15,985 bases of DNA. Origin: Pseudomonadota bacterium. GTDB taxonomy: Bacteria > Myxococcota > Myxococcia > Myxococcales > Myxococcaceae. Made by a program: the position numbers and the translations under genes. Shown here one piece after another: positions 1-7,809 of the stretch. How positions within the stretch are numbered: position 1 is the stretch's first letter; every line of letters begins with the position of its first letter. The stretch spans positions 1 to 15,985 of the forward strand of contig JAFADT010000630.1 in the NCBI GenBank assembly GCA_023424585.1. The letters are read 5' to 3'. The notes beneath the pieces are model-generated. The model was not told the origin of the DNA, made no database searches, and worked only from the letters and a program-made list of their open reading frames with translations.

Positions 1-1
1 C

Positions 2-1222
2 CTGGCCGCGGGCGTGGGCCATGAAATCAACAACCCGCTGGCCTACCTGGCGCTGAACCTGGAGGCCGCGCGCAAGGCCCTGGCGGCGGAGGAGGCCCAG
101 GCCCCGCGGGGCGTGCGCGACGCGCTCACGAGCGTGCGCGAGGCCCAGGAGGGCGCGGAGCGCATCCGCCTCATCGTGAAGGACCTGCAGGTGTTCAGCC
201 GCGAGGGCTCGCCGGAGCGCGGCCTGGTGGACCTGAACGCGCTGGTGCCGCCCGCGGTGCGCGTGGTGCTGCACGCCCTGCGCCCGCGGGCCCGGCTGGT
301 GGAGGACTTCGGGCCGGTGCCGCTCGTGCTGGGCAGCGAGGCGCGGCTGGGGCAGGTGCTGCTCAACCTGCTGGTGAACGCCATGCAGGCCATCCCGGAA
401 GGGGACCCCGGCCGGCACGAGGTGCGCGTGCGCACCGGCACGGACGCGTCCGGCCACGCGCGCGTGGAGGTGGAGGACACCGGCGCCGGCATCCCGCCGG
501 AGATCCTGCCGCGCATCTTCGACCCGTTCTTCACCACCAAGGGCAGCGACGAGGGCACCGGCCTGGGGCTCGCCATCTGTCAGCAGATCGTCCGCACGCA
601 CGGGGGCGAGCTGCGCGTGCACAGCGTGCCGGGCCAGGGCGCCACCTTCACGCTGCTCCTGCCGCCCGCGCCCGTGCAGAGCGCGAGGCGCCCGCCCTCG
701 TCGCCGTCGCTGCACGCCGTGGCGGCCGCCGTGGAGGCGCCACCGGAGCCTCGACCGGAGCCTCGACCGGAGCCTCCACGGCCTGTGAGCGCGGCCCCCG
801 GGCGCAGGGGCCGGGTGCTCATCGTGGACGACGAGCCCCGCCTGGCGCAGTCCATGCGCCTGCTGCTGGAGCCCGCCCACGAGGTCGTCACCGCCACGCG
901 CGGCGAGGACGCGCTGGCGAGGGTGGCCGCGGGCGAGGCCTTCGACGTGGTGCTGTGTGACCTGCAGATGCCGGGCATGGACGGCATCGAGGTGTACCAG
1001 CGGCTCCAGGAGGAGGCGCCCGCGCTGGCGTCGCGGGTGGTGTTCATCTCCGGTGGAGCGTCGTCGCCGGAGGCGCGCGCGTTCATGGAGACGGTGGCCC
1101 ACCGGGTGCTGGAGAAGCCGGTGCGCCCGGACGTGCTCCTGGCCACGGTGGAGGCGGTGCTGGAGGGCGCTCCCCCGGAGCCGGCGGCGCGCGGCGCGGT
1201 GGGCGGCACGCGCCGCGGCTAG
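2..1222 (+). CDS. Hybrid sensor histidine kinase/response regulator, 5' truncated by window edge
   Basis: This is the C-terminal part of a two-component sensor kinase that autophosphorylates on His and carries its own receiver. The reading frame is open to the left edge, so the sensor region lies outside the window. Numbering from the GTG at 14 (an internal codon, not a start), the H-box is GHEINNPL with phospho-acceptor His3. The ATPase domain shows the N-box around Asn122, the G1 box DTGAG (155-159), the F-box DPFFTTK and the G2 box GTGLGLAI (181-188). After a Pro/Glu/Arg-rich linker comes a receiver domain with acidic Asp272/Asp273, phospho-acceptor Asp316 in CDLQMPGMDG, Ser346 and Lys368. 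All key residues are present, so both domains should be active. The class resembles PAS/GAF-linked kinases of the HEINNPL type. It converges with the next gene with 7 bases between stops. Its signal and partner cannot be read here. Confidence 0.95.
   Translation: MAAGVGHEINNPLAYLALNLEAARKALAAEEAQAPRGVRDALTSVREAQEGAERIRLIVKDLQVFSREGSPERGLVDLNALVPPAVRVVLHALRPRARLVEDFGPVPLVLGSEARLGQVLLNLLVNAMQAIPEGDPGRHEVRVRTGTDASGHARVEVEDTGAGIPPEILPRIFDPFFTTKGSDEGTGLGLAICQQIVRTHGGELRVHSVPGQGATFTLLLPPAPVQSARRPPSSPSLHAVAAAVEAPPEPRPEPRPEPPRPVSAAPGRRGRVLIVDDEPRLAQSMRLLLEPAHEVVTATRGEDALARVAAGEAFDVVLCDLQMPGMDGIEVYQRLQEEAPALASRVVFISGGASSPEARAFMETVAHRVLEKPVRPDVLLATVEAVLEGAPPEPAARGAVGGTRRG
743..776 (+). repeat. Tandem 12-bp repeat encoding PEPR linker
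   Basis: The unit CCGGAGCCTCGA occurs at 743-754 and 755-766, with a partial third copy at 767-776. It encodes the Pro-Glu-Pro-Arg repeats of the flexible linker between the kinase and receiver domains of the hybrid kinase. Such in-frame 12-bp repeats can change copy number without a frameshift. Confidence 0.85.
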
Positions 1223-1229
1223 GCTTGCG

Positions 1230-1820
1230 TCAGACGCGCAGCCACTTGCGGGCGGTGGGGCCGAAGAAGCGCACCACGCCCCCCACCAGGAAGAAGCGCA
1301 CCGACCGGCCGATGACGGACGCCAGCAGGAAGCGCTCCAGCGGCACCGACACCAGGCCGCTGCCGATGGCGACGATCTTGAACGGCGTGGGCAGGATGGA
1401 GCACAGGAGCGCCAGCACCCAGAAGTTCCGCCCCAGCAGCTCGCCCACCGTGCCGGACACGCCGAAGCGGTCCACGCGCACGTCCAGGTCGATGTGCAGC
1501 AGCTGCGTGATGCCCTCGCCCACGAAGGCCCCCAGCCCGTAGCCGATGAGGCCGCCCACGAGGCTCGCCAGGGTGCCCAGCAGGCAGTAGCGCACCCACT
1601 TCTTCGGCTGGGCGAGCACCATGGGCACCAGCACGGCGAAGGGCGGGATGGGGAAGATGGAGCCATCCACCACCGACACCGTCATCATCGTGGCGAGCGC
1701 GTGCGGGGTGGAGGCGGCGGACTCCACGCGCAGGTACAGCCGGCGGTACCAGGACAGCTTCGGGGCGTCAGCGGCCGGCGCGGCCGGGGAGGTCTGGGGG
1801 GAGGGCTCGGTGGAAGACAT
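1230..1820 (-). CDS. VTT-domain (YqaA/DedA-like) inner-membrane protein
   Basis: A 196-residue multi-pass membrane protein of the VTT (SNARE-associated/DedA) superfamily, closest in style to YqaA. Members are inner-membrane proteins linked to lipid scrambling or envelope maintenance; the substrate of this one is unknown. A short Pro/Ala/Ser-rich N-terminus of about 25 residues precedes hydrophobic segments. These include the family-typical VDGSIFPIPPF stretch (a re-entrant, Pro-rich loop), a Gly-rich helix (LVGGLIGYGLGAFVGEG), the PTPFKIVAIGSG motif and a C-terminal GRSVRFFLVGG helix. I chose the ATG at 1820. An upstream extension in this frame is Pro/Arg-rich and runs into the divergent LON-domain gene's coding region. 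The Shine-Dalgarno is weak, and a GTG four codons upstream is an alternative start. The gene ends 7 bases from the kinase stop (convergent). Confidence 0.85.
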   Translation of the reverse strand: MSSTEPSPQTSPAAPAADAPKLSWYRRLYLRVESAASTPHALATMMTVSVVDGSIFPIPPFAVLVPMVLAQPKKWVRYCLLGTLASLVGGLIGYGLGAFVGEGITQLLHIDLDVRVDRFGVSGTVGELLGRNFWVLALLCSILPTPFKIVAIGSGLVSVPLERFLLASVIGRSVRFFLVGGVVRFFGPTARKWLRV

Positions 1821-1938
1821 TCGGGGGCGCACCCTAGCGGAACCCGGGGCCCTTGCCACCGGGCCGCCGGGCCCGGATGCCTGCCTGATTGGAATGCGCC
1901 CCATGCCCCGGGGGCTTACACACGGGGGAAGGGTGACC

Positions 1939-2595
1939 ATGACCGCACAAGAGACCGTGGAACGCGCCGCCGGCGCGCTGAAGGTGTTTCCCCTGCCGTC
2001 GGCGGTCCTGTTCCCGCACACCGTGATTCCCCTGCACATCTTCGAACCCCGCTACCGGGCGCTGGTGAAGGACGCGCTCGCCACGGACCGGGTGCTGGCC
2101 CTGGGCCAGCTGGAGCCGGGCTGGGAGGGCAACTACGAGGGCCGTCCGCCGCTGCAACCCCTGATGTGCGCGGGTGTCATCGTCTGGGACGAGCAGGTGG
2201 AGGACGGGCGCTACAACATCCTCCTCCAGGGCGTCAGCCGGGCGCGGATGGTGCAGGAGCTGCCGCCGGACGCGCTCTACCGCCAGGTGCGCGCCCAGGT
2301 GCTGACGGATGCCCCCTACACGGGGCCGGAGGAGGAGCAGCTGCGCCAGGCCGTCTTCGAGCTGGCCGGCCGGGTGCCGCCCTCGTTCGCGGAGAGCCTG
2401 CTGCCGGTGGCCGCGCGCGCCGGCGGGGGCATGCTGGCGGACGTGGTGGCGTCCGCGCTGGTGCCGGAGCCCGGGCGGCGGCAGGAGCTGCTGGGCGAGC
2501 TGGACGTGCGGCGCCGCCTGGAGGCGGTGCTGGAGGACGTGAGCGACCTCTTGAGCCAGCTTCAGCCGGTGCGCCCCAGCGGGCCGCTGAACTGA
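1939..2595 (+). CDS. LON peptidase substrate-binding domain protein (stand-alone)
   Basis: A 218-residue cytoplasmic protein made only of the LON N-terminal (substrate-binding) domain. It opens with the family hallmark VFPLPSAVLFPHTVIPLHIFEPRYRAL in two blocks, followed by an MCAGVIVWDEQVEDGRYNILLQG-type strand region and a helical C-terminal half. There is no AAA+ ATPase and no Ser-Lys protease domain, so it is not Lon protease. Stand-alone proteins of this type are widespread but of undefined role and may act in substrate recognition. The ATG at 1939 is preceded by a purine-rich GGGGGAAGGG (1923-1932) at good spacing; a GTG at 1933 is an alternative. The gene is divergent from the VTT gene across 118 bases and precedes nadE by 121 bases. 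Confidence 0.9.
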   Translation: MTAQETVERAAGALKVFPLPSAVLFPHTVIPLHIFEPRYRALVKDALATDRVLALGQLEPGWEGNYEGRPPLQPLMCAGVIVWDEQVEDGRYNILLQGVSRARMVQELPPDALYRQVRAQVLTDAPYTGPEEEQLRQAVFELAGRVPPSFAESLLPVAARAGGGMLADVVASALVPEPGRRQELLGELDVRRRLEAVLEDVSDLLSQLQPVRPSGPLN

Positions 2596-2604
2596 CGGAG
2601 GCGG

Positions 2605-2630
2605 CCCTGGCGGGGCACTGAACGCCGGGG
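2605..2630 (+). terminator. Weak terminator-like hairpin after LON-domain gene
   Basis: CCCTGGCG (2605-2612) pairs with CGCCGGGG (2623-2630) through 8 bp with one T-G wobble and a 10-base loop. It lies 9 bases past the stop codon. There is no T-tract, so termination here is only a possibility. Confidence 0.3.
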
Positions 2631-2716
2631 GCCCGGGGCCACATCATCCGCTTGCCCTGGCCCCCCCTTGCGCGCATTGCTCGGGGCATCACGCCTTCCA
2701 GGGAGAGCGACGCACC

Positions 2717-4609
2717 ATGCGGCTCGTGAAGATTGGCATCGCCAGCGTCAACACCACCGTGGGCGCCTTCCAGGCGAACACCGACCGGGTGCTGGAGCTG
2801 GCGAGGAAGATGGCGGCGGAGGAGGTCACGCTGGGCGTCTTCCCCGAGCAGGTCATCGCCGGCTACCCGGCGGAGGACCTGGTCCAGTGGCAGGGCTTCA
2901 TCGACCACCAGTGGCCGGAGCTGGAGCGCTTCGCGAAGGAGACCGCGGCGCTGCCCCTGGTGAGCATCCTGGGCGTGGGCGTGGCCCACCAGGGCGTGCG
3001 CCTCAACTGCGCGGCGGTGGTGGCGGGCGGCCAGGTGCTGGGCCTGGTCCCGAAGGAGAAGCTGCCCACGTACAACGTCTTCTACGAGGGCCGCACCTTC
3101 GGCCACGGCCAGCCGGGCATGGCGGAGCGCCACCGGGGCGTGCCGCTGGGCGACTACCTCTTCCAGTTCGACTTCGGCACGGTGGCGCCGGAGGTGTGCG
3201 AGGACATCTGGAGCGCGGACGGCCCCATGCGCCGGCGCGCGTACTCCGGCGGCGAGCTGGTGGTGAACCTGTCCGCCTCCCCCTTCCGGCTGGGCTTCTG
3301 GGAGACGCGCCGCGAGCTCATCGCCACGCGCGCGTCCGACCACCAGGTCACCATCGCCTACGCGAACGCGGTGGGCAGCAACGACGGCCTCATCTTCGAC
3401 GGCGGCGGCTTCGTCAACCAGAACGGCCGCCACGTGCTGGAGACGCCGCGCTTCCAGCAGGGCTACACCTCCGCCGTGGTGGACCTGGACCGCACGCTGC
3501 GCCTGCGCACGGAGAACACCACCTGGCGCGTGGACCGCGAGGACTGGGTCACGGCCGGCGGCAGGAAGGTGCCCACCCTGGACTGCACGCAGGCGGTGCA
3601 GACGCAGCGCCAGCGGCTGGCGTACCCCGTGCCCGCGCACCGCAGCTTCTTCCTGCCCGCGCCGGACACCCGCCGCACCGCGCGCGTGGCGCTGTGCGAG
3701 GACATCCTGGACGCGCTGTCCCTGGGCGTGGGCGACTACTTCGAGAAGACGCGCGCCTTCAAGCTGTTCGGCATCGCGCTGTCGGGCGGGCGGGACTCGC
3801 TGCTCACGCTGCTCGTCGCGCACCGCTACGCGAAGCGCGCGCGGCCGGACGACCCAGGCTCGCTCATCCAGGCGTTCTACATGCCCAGTCCGTACTCCAG
3901 CGAGCAGACGCGCGACGCGGCGGAGACCATCGCGCGGGAATTGGGCGTGCCCTTCCAGGTGGTCTCCATCGAGGAGGCCTTCGAGCGCGAGAAGGCCGCC
4001 GCCCAGAAGATGCTGGGCGACGTGAAGCTCACCCCCATCACCGAGCAGAACATCCAGGCCCGCATCCGCGCGCAGCGCATGTGGAACTGGAGCAACTCCT
4101 GCGGCGGCCTGTTCCTCCAGACGGGCAACATGAGCGAGAAGTCCGTGGGCTACACCACCATCGGCGGCGACCTGATGGGCGCGCTCGCGGTCATCGCCAA
4201 CGTGCCCAAGACGGTGGTGATGTACCTGCTGGACTACCTCCAGGAGACCACCGGCTACGAGGGCATCCGCAAGGTGCTGGCCAAGCCCGCCGGGCCGGAG
4301 CTGGCGCATGATCAGGTGGGGGAGGAGGAGCTGATGCCCTTCCCCATCCTGGACGCGTGCTTCTACCTGCACGCGGGCGAGAAGCTCACCCCGTCGGAGA
4401 TGCGCACCGCGCTCACCGCGATGTTCCCGGAGGTGGAGGCGGAGCGGCTGGGCGGGTACGTGGACCGCTTCGTGCGCCTGTTCCAGCAGTCCATCTACAA
4501 GTGGGTGCAGGCGCCGCTGTCGCTGCACATCGGCAACCTGGACCTGGACCGGGAGCGCGCGCTGCAATTGCCTGTCGTCACCGGATCCGCCTGGCTGCGC
4601 GACGCGTGA
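2717..4609 (+). CDS. nadE: Glutamine-dependent NAD(+) synthetase
   Basis: A 630-residue two-domain enzyme that makes NAD from deamido-NAD (nicotinic acid adenine dinucleotide), ATP and ammonia. The ammonia is released from glutamine by the enzyme's own N-terminal domain. The nitrilase-like glutaminase (about 1-290) shows its Glu-Lys-Cys triad: Glu44 in FPEQVIAGY, Lys113 in PKEKLPTYNVF and Cys161 in PEVCEDIW. The synthetase domain (about 320-625) carries the ATP-pyrophosphatase P-loop SGGRDS (356-361) and the TGNMSEKSVGYTTIGGDLMG substrate-binding region. Length fits the long bacterial and mycobacterial-type NadE. The ATG at 2717 has GGGAGAG (2701-2707) 9 bases upstream. The variable P-loop position is Arg (SGG-R-DS), which keeps the required SGGxDS pattern. 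It appears to be a single-gene unit and is a housekeeping cofactor gene. Confidence 0.95.
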   Translation: MRLVKIGIASVNTTVGAFQANTDRVLELARKMAAEEVTLGVFPEQVIAGYPAEDLVQWQGFIDHQWPELERFAKETAALPLVSILGVGVAHQGVRLNCAAVVAGGQVLGLVPKEKLPTYNVFYEGRTFGHGQPGMAERHRGVPLGDYLFQFDFGTVAPEVCEDIWSADGPMRRRAYSGGELVVNLSASPFRLGFWETRRELIATRASDHQVTIAYANAVGSNDGLIFDGGGFVNQNGRHVLETPRFQQGYTSAVVDLDRTLRLRTENTTWRVDREDWVTAGGRKVPTLDCTQAVQTQRQRLAYPVPAHRSFFLPAPDTRRTARVALCEDILDALSLGVGDYFEKTRAFKLFGIALSGGRDSLLTLLVAHRYAKRARPDDPGSLIQAFYMPSPYSSEQTRDAAETIARELGVPFQVVSIEEAFEREKAAAQKMLGDVKLTPITEQNIQARIRAQRMWNWSNSCGGLFLQTGNMSEKSVGYTTIGGDLMGALAVIANVPKTVVMYLLDYLQETTGYEGIRKVLAKPAGPELAHDQVGEEELMPFPILDACFYLHAGEKLTPSEMRTALTAMFPEVEAERLGGYVDRFVRLFQQSIYKWVQAPLSLHIGNLDLDRERALQLPVVTGSAWLRDA

Positions 4610-4692
4610 CGGATGGCTTTTGACGTCTGCCTTTGACGGTGGACAGGGGGGCGTCCATGCCCTCCTCCCCCGTGAAGTGGCTCTGAAACCAC

Positions 4693-4711
4693 GCCCTCCC
4701 CCCTGGAGGGC
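4693..4711 (+). terminator. Possible weak terminator after nadE
   Basis: GCCCTCC (4693-4699) and GGAGGGC (4705-4711) form a 7-bp stem with a 5-base loop in the 201-base gap between nadE and the next gene. No T-tract follows directly. The same gap holds three TTTGAC copies (4619-4624, 4632-4637, 4732-4737), the last of which could be a -35-like element for the downstream gene. I see nothing else in this gap. Confidence 0.3.
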
Positions 4712-4810
4712 AGGCGGGCGGGTCGGCTGTCTTTGACTTCCCGCGCAAGGCTTGCCGGATGTCCCACGCAAGACAACCTTCATGTCAGTCAGTCGACGAT
4801 GGAGGGTTGG

Positions 4811-5983
4811 ATGAAAGCGAAAATTCTGGCGGGCGCCATCGCGGCGCTCATGTATGGGACGGGGGCGGGCGCGGCGGAGAAGGATTGCCCTCCAGGGCAG
4901 GCCGCGGTCCACAAGGACAAGCAGCACAAGGACATGTCGGCGCAGTCCTCCCAGGGCGGGGTCCAGGAGGAGGACCTCATCATCGAGGAGGCGCCGGTGG
5001 ATGAGTCGCTCCAGGGCACGGGCGGCAGCGGCTCGTCGTACGACGGCTCCTCGACGAGCAGCCAGGGCCTGGGCACCAGCGACCAGGGCCTGAGCAGCCC
5101 CAGCGCGAGCGCCAAGGGCGGCAGCGGCGCGGTCTACCTGAACATGCCGCTGCGCTGCGAGCCGGTGGACCAGTCCGGCGTGGGCGGCAGCGGCACCGGC
5201 GGCAGTGGCTCCAGCAACATCACGCCGCAGGCCGAGCCGCCAGCGCCTCCGCCTCCCGCGGCGCAGCCTCCCGCTCCGCCTCCGCCGCCGTCCGGCACGA
5301 GCAGCGGCGGCATGAGCCAGCGTGAGAGCACGCTGGGCAGCGACCAGGCCACGGGCGGGAGCGGGCTGACGACGCCGCCGCCGTCCTCGGACTTCCGCCC
5401 GTCGGCGAGCGCCAACGAGGAGGTCCAGCCGCTCGAGGTGGAGAAGAAGAGCAAGAACGCGAAGAAGGGCCTGACGCTCCTCATCGGTGGCGGTGTGGAA
5501 GGCTACACCGGCGCCCTGGCTCCGCAGCTGGCCCCCGGTCCCTCCGCGAACGTGACGGCGTCGATCAAGCCGACGTCCGTGCTGGGCGTCGAGGTCGGCT
5601 ACTCCGGCGCGTTGAACAACATCAAGAACGCGGGCTCCGCGGGCGCGGAGACCGGTCCGGACCTGGTGCGCAACGGCGGCCAGGCGGCCCTGACGCTCGC
5701 CATGACGCCGACGGCGGTGCAGCCGTACCTGCTGGGCGGTATCGGCATCAGCAACTACCACTTCCGCGGCGGTGAGTCGCTCGGCTACAGCGACGACACC
5801 GTGGGCAACGTGCCGGCGGGCGTGGGCGTGCGCGGCCACTTCGGCCACTTCACCGCGGACCTGCGCGGCTACTACAACTTCCTGTTCGACAAGCAGTTCG
5901 CCCCCAACATCGACCCGGGCGGCGGCGACGCGGGGGGCGGTGGCAGCTACGTGGGCTCGCTGAACGTGGGTGGCACGTTCTGA
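4811..5983 (+). CDS. Outer-membrane beta-barrel protein with long disordered N-terminal region
   Basis: A 390-residue exported protein. A signal peptide (MKAKILAGAIAALMYGTGAGAA) probably ends near residue 22. Residues 23-215 are low-complexity: Ser/Gly/Gln-rich with five GGSG tracts, then Pro/Ala runs (about 143-160), with only two cysteines (Cys26 and Cys116). A Lys-rich hinge (EKKSKNAKK) leads into a C-terminal domain of about 170 residues (220-390). That domain has alternating hydrophobic and Gly/aromatic strands and ends in Phe390, the typical end of BAM-assembled outer-membrane barrels; its size suits an 8-stranded OmpA/OmpW-like barrel. I chose the ATG at 4811 because GGAGG (4801-4805) sits 5 bases upstream and the signal peptide begins there. 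The disordered part has no recognisable function and could span the periplasm or be displayed outside. No peptidoglycan-binding OmpA domain is present. Confidence 0.8.
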   Translation: MKAKILAGAIAALMYGTGAGAAEKDCPPGQAAVHKDKQHKDMSAQSSQGGVQEEDLIIEEAPVDESLQGTGGSGSSYDGSSTSSQGLGTSDQGLSSPSASAKGGSGAVYLNMPLRCEPVDQSGVGGSGTGGSGSSNITPQAEPPAPPPPAAQPPAPPPPPSGTSSGGMSQRESTLGSDQATGGSGLTTPPPSSDFRPSASANEEVQPLEVEKKSKNAKKGLTLLIGGGVEGYTGALAPQLAPGPSANVTASIKPTSVLGVEVGYSGALNNIKNAGSAGAETGPDLVRNGGQAALTLAMTPTAVQPYLLGGIGISNYHFRGGESLGYSDDTVGNVPAGVGVRGHFGHFTADLRGYYNFLFDKQFAPNIDPGGGDAGGGGSYVGSLNVGGTF

Positions 5984-6020
5984 CCTGAAGCCTGGAAGTC
6001 ACGGCCTCCATGGCAGGAGC

Positions 6021-6061
6021 TGACGGCGGGGTGTCCGGAATCATCCGGCGCCCCGCCGTCA
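6021..6061 (+). terminator. Intrinsic terminator after beta-barrel gene
   Basis: TGACGGCGGGG (6021-6031) pairs perfectly with CCCCGCCGTCA (6051-6061), an 11-bp stem. A second small helix, CCGGA/TCCGG with loop ATCA, lies inside. The sequence CCTTTTATT follows at once (6062-6070). It sits 38 bases after the barrel gene's stop. This is the clearest rho-independent terminator in the window and separates that gene from the FKBP-thioredoxin operon. Confidence 0.85.
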
Positions 6062-6163
6062 CCTTTTATTCCAGCGGGGGATGGGCATTCAGGGAGGCGG
6101 GAGGCGGCGCCCGGCATTAGAGTGGCCATCTTTCCACGGCGGATCCCCCGCCAAGGAGCCTGC

Positions 6164-6487
6164 ATGAGCTTGGGAGTCGAAGACGTGAAGGTCGGGACCG
6201 GGGCGGAAGCGGTCGCCGGCAAGCGGGTGACGGTGCACTACGTGGGCACGCTCACGGACGGCAAGAAGTTCGACAGCAGCCGGGACCGGGGTCAGGGCTT
6301 CACCTTCCCGCTGGGCGCCGGCCACGTCATCCAGGGCTGGGACCAGGGCGTCGCGGGCATGAAGGTGGGCGGCGTCCGCAAGCTCACCATCCCGCCGGAG
6401 CTGGGCTACGGCTCGCGCGGCGCGGCCGGTGTGATTCCCCCCAACGCCACCCTCCTCTTCGAGGTGGAGCTGTTGGACGTTCGTTAG
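6164..6487 (+). CDS. FKBP-type peptidyl-prolyl cis-trans isomerase
   Basis: A 107-residue single-domain FKBP that speeds cis-trans isomerisation of X-Pro bonds during protein folding. The whole active-site set is present, and by chance it carries the same numbering as human FKBP12: Tyr26, Phe36, Asp37, Phe46, Val55, Ile56, Trp59, Tyr82 and Phe99. There is no signal peptide and no chaperone insert, so it should be a minimal cytoplasmic enzyme. The ATG at 6164 follows AAGGAG (6153-6158) by 5 bases; an in-frame ATG at 6122 lacks such a site and would add an unconserved tail. The thioredoxin gene starts 9 bases after its stop, so the two are almost certainly one transcript. That pairs a prolyl isomerase with a disulfide reductase. 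Confidence 0.95.
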   Translation: MSLGVEDVKVGTGAEAVAGKRVTVHYVGTLTDGKKFDSSRDRGQGFTFPLGAGHVIQGWDQGVAGMKVGGVRKLTIPPELGYGSRGAAGVIPPNATLLFEVELLDVR

Positions 6488-6496
6488 GAGGCCATC

Positions 6497-6880
6497 ATGG
6501 CGACGCTCGAAATCACGAAGGACAACTTCAAGGAGACGGTGGGCAAGAGCGGCATCGTCATCCTGGACTGGTGGGCCACCTGGTGTGGTCCGTGCCGCGC
6601 GTTCGCGCCCATCTTCGAAAGCACCTCCAGCAAGCACGCGGACATCGTGTTCGGGAAGATCGACACCGACGCGCAGCCGGAGCTGTCCGGTGCTTTCGAG
6701 ATCCGCTCCATCCCCACGCTGATGGTGTTCCGGGACGGCATCCTCCTGTTCGAGCAGCCGGGCGCGATGCCGGGCGCGGCGCTGGAGGACCTCATCCGGC
6801 AGGTCCGCGCGCTGAACATGGACGACGTGCGGCGCGAGGTCGAAGCGCAGCGCGCCGCGAAGGAAGCGCCCAAGGCCTGA
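6497..6880 (+). CDS. Thioredoxin
   Basis: A 127-residue thioredoxin-fold protein that should reduce disulfides in the cytoplasm. It carries the classic redox motif WCGPC (29-33) after ILDWWAT, and cis-Pro73 in RSIPTLMVF. Residues up to about 108 cover the thioredoxin domain. A charged helical tail (MDDVRREVEAQRAAKEAPKA) extends about 20 residues past the usual end. No signal peptide is seen. The Shine-Dalgarno AGGAGG (6486-6491) overlaps the FKBP stop codon (6485-6487), so translation of the pair is probably coupled. The gene converges with the lipoprotein gene ending at 6914. I give no symbol because myxobacteria carry several thioredoxin paralogues. Confidence 0.95.
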   Translation: MATLEITKDNFKETVGKSGIVILDWWATWCGPCRAFAPIFESTSSKHADIVFGKIDTDAQPELSGAFEIRSIPTLMVFRDGILLFEQPGAMPGAALEDLIRQVRALNMDDVRREVEAQRAAKEAPKA

Positions 6881-6889
6881 CGCCCGCCG

Positions 6890-6914
6890 GGGCCTTCCCG
6901 CGACGGGGAGGCCC
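6890..6914. terminator. Hairpin between convergent genes
   Basis: A 10-bp stem (6890-6899 with 6905-6914, one T-G wobble) with a 5-base loop lies 9 bases after the thioredoxin stop. It reaches into the stop codon of the opposing lipoprotein gene. No T-tract follows on either strand, so it is a plausible but weak bidirectional terminator. Confidence 0.5.
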
Positions 6915-7801
6915 TACGGCGCGGCGACGGTGCAGACGCCGCCGCCGTTGAGGTGCGCCTGATCCACGATGCTCTGGGTGACGAACTCCTGGAGCGTGCG
7001 CAGGGCGTAGGCGCCGGGCTGGTAGACGACGGGGTTGCCCTGGGCGTCGCGCAGCTCGCCGCCGTCCAGGCCGCGCAGGTCCAGCAGATCCTGGGTCGCC
7101 AGCCCCTCCGGCGTGATGGCGTGGTCCGGGTCCGCGGTGGCGGCGATGGCCTCGAAGCGCAGCTGCACGCCGCGGTGGGTGCCCAGCCGGTCGTAGAACA
7201 TGTGCTCGGCGTGGATGGTGACCTCCGCCTCCGCCACGGAGCTCTCCGGCACGACGATGCCCTGGGTGCCGTCCACGCCGTTGATGCAGTCCACCATCCG
7301 CGCGTTGACGGGGAAGCCCATGCGGAAGGTGTAGAGGCCCAGCGTGGGGTCGCGGTTCTGCGCGCGGCCCTCCACGAAGTAGCTGAAGCCGCGCTCGCGC
7401 ATCATCGCCAGGTCGTCCGCGGACACGGAGGCGCCGGCCACGGTGCGGGCCTCCGGAGGGCTCACGCGGAAGGCCACGCCGTAGCGCCCCGCCTCCAGGC
7501 CCGTGAGGTCGGTGAGCGGCACGTCCCCCTTCTGGACGTCCACCAGCAGGTGCTCCGTCGTGGCCCGCACGTCGCCGGACGCGGAGGTGAGGGTGAAGTC
7601 CCCCAGGGACACCAGGTACTTGGTGAACTGCACGGACCAGCCGTCCTGGAAGAGGTGGTCCGCGTAGCCGCGCTGCGTGCCGTCCCCGCCGCTCAACGTC
7701 ACCCGCACGTCGCCCCGCGCCACCGCATCGCCGCAGCCCGCGGCCATGAGCGCCAGCGCGCCTGGCAGCAGGGCCCGGGTCCACTTGCGTCGTTGGTTCA
7801 T
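6914..7801 (-). CDS. Lipoprotein divergent from TonB-dependent receptor, MbnP-like layout
   Basis: A 295-residue secreted lipoprotein. The N-terminal signal peptide has basic residues (RRK) and a lipobox ending AAGC, with lipidated Cys23. The mature part looks all-beta: GWSVQFTKYLVSLGDFTL (54-71), a VPLTDLTGLEAGRYGVAFRV stretch, EGRA...YTFRMGF (144-163), and VTIHAEHMFYDRL (194-206) with a possible metal-binding His-x-x-His pair (197, 200). Two further Cys (172 and 290) could form a disulfide. The layout recalls the MbnP family of copper-associated periplasmic proteins, but this is inference from strand pattern, not clear identity. The ATG is the first start after an in-frame stop 35 bases upstream and has no Shine-Dalgarno. 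It is divergent from the receptor operon and shares its operator. It resembles the lipoprotein encoded at 10456-11268. A metal-capture or receptor-accessory role is likely. Confidence 0.8.
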   Translation of the reverse strand: MNQRRKWTRALLPGALALMAAGCGDAVARGDVRVTLSGGDGTQRGYADHLFQDGWSVQFTKYLVSLGDFTLTSASGDVRATTEHLLVDVQKGDVPLTDLTGLEAGRYGVAFRVSPPEARTVAGASVSADDLAMMRERGFSYFVEGRAQNRDPTLGLYTFRMGFPVNARMVDCINGVDGTQGIVVPESSVAEAEVTIHAEHMFYDRLGTHRGVQLRFEAIAATADPDHAITPEGLATQDLLDLRGLDGGELRDAQGNPVVYQPGAYALRTLQEFVTQSIVDQAHLNGGGVCTVAAP

Positions 7802-7809
7802 GCAGTTGG

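Noticed and set aside
1939..2595. Lon protease
   Set aside because: Only the N-terminal substrate-binding domain is present; the ATPase and Ser-Lys protease domains are absent and the next gene is nadE.
2234..5848. A 1204-codon open frame on the minus strand
   Set aside because: It runs antisense to the LON-domain gene, nadE and the barrel gene. The product is a low-complexity Arg/Ala/His/Leu-rich string with no domain. Such frames are a by-product of G/C-biased third codon positions.
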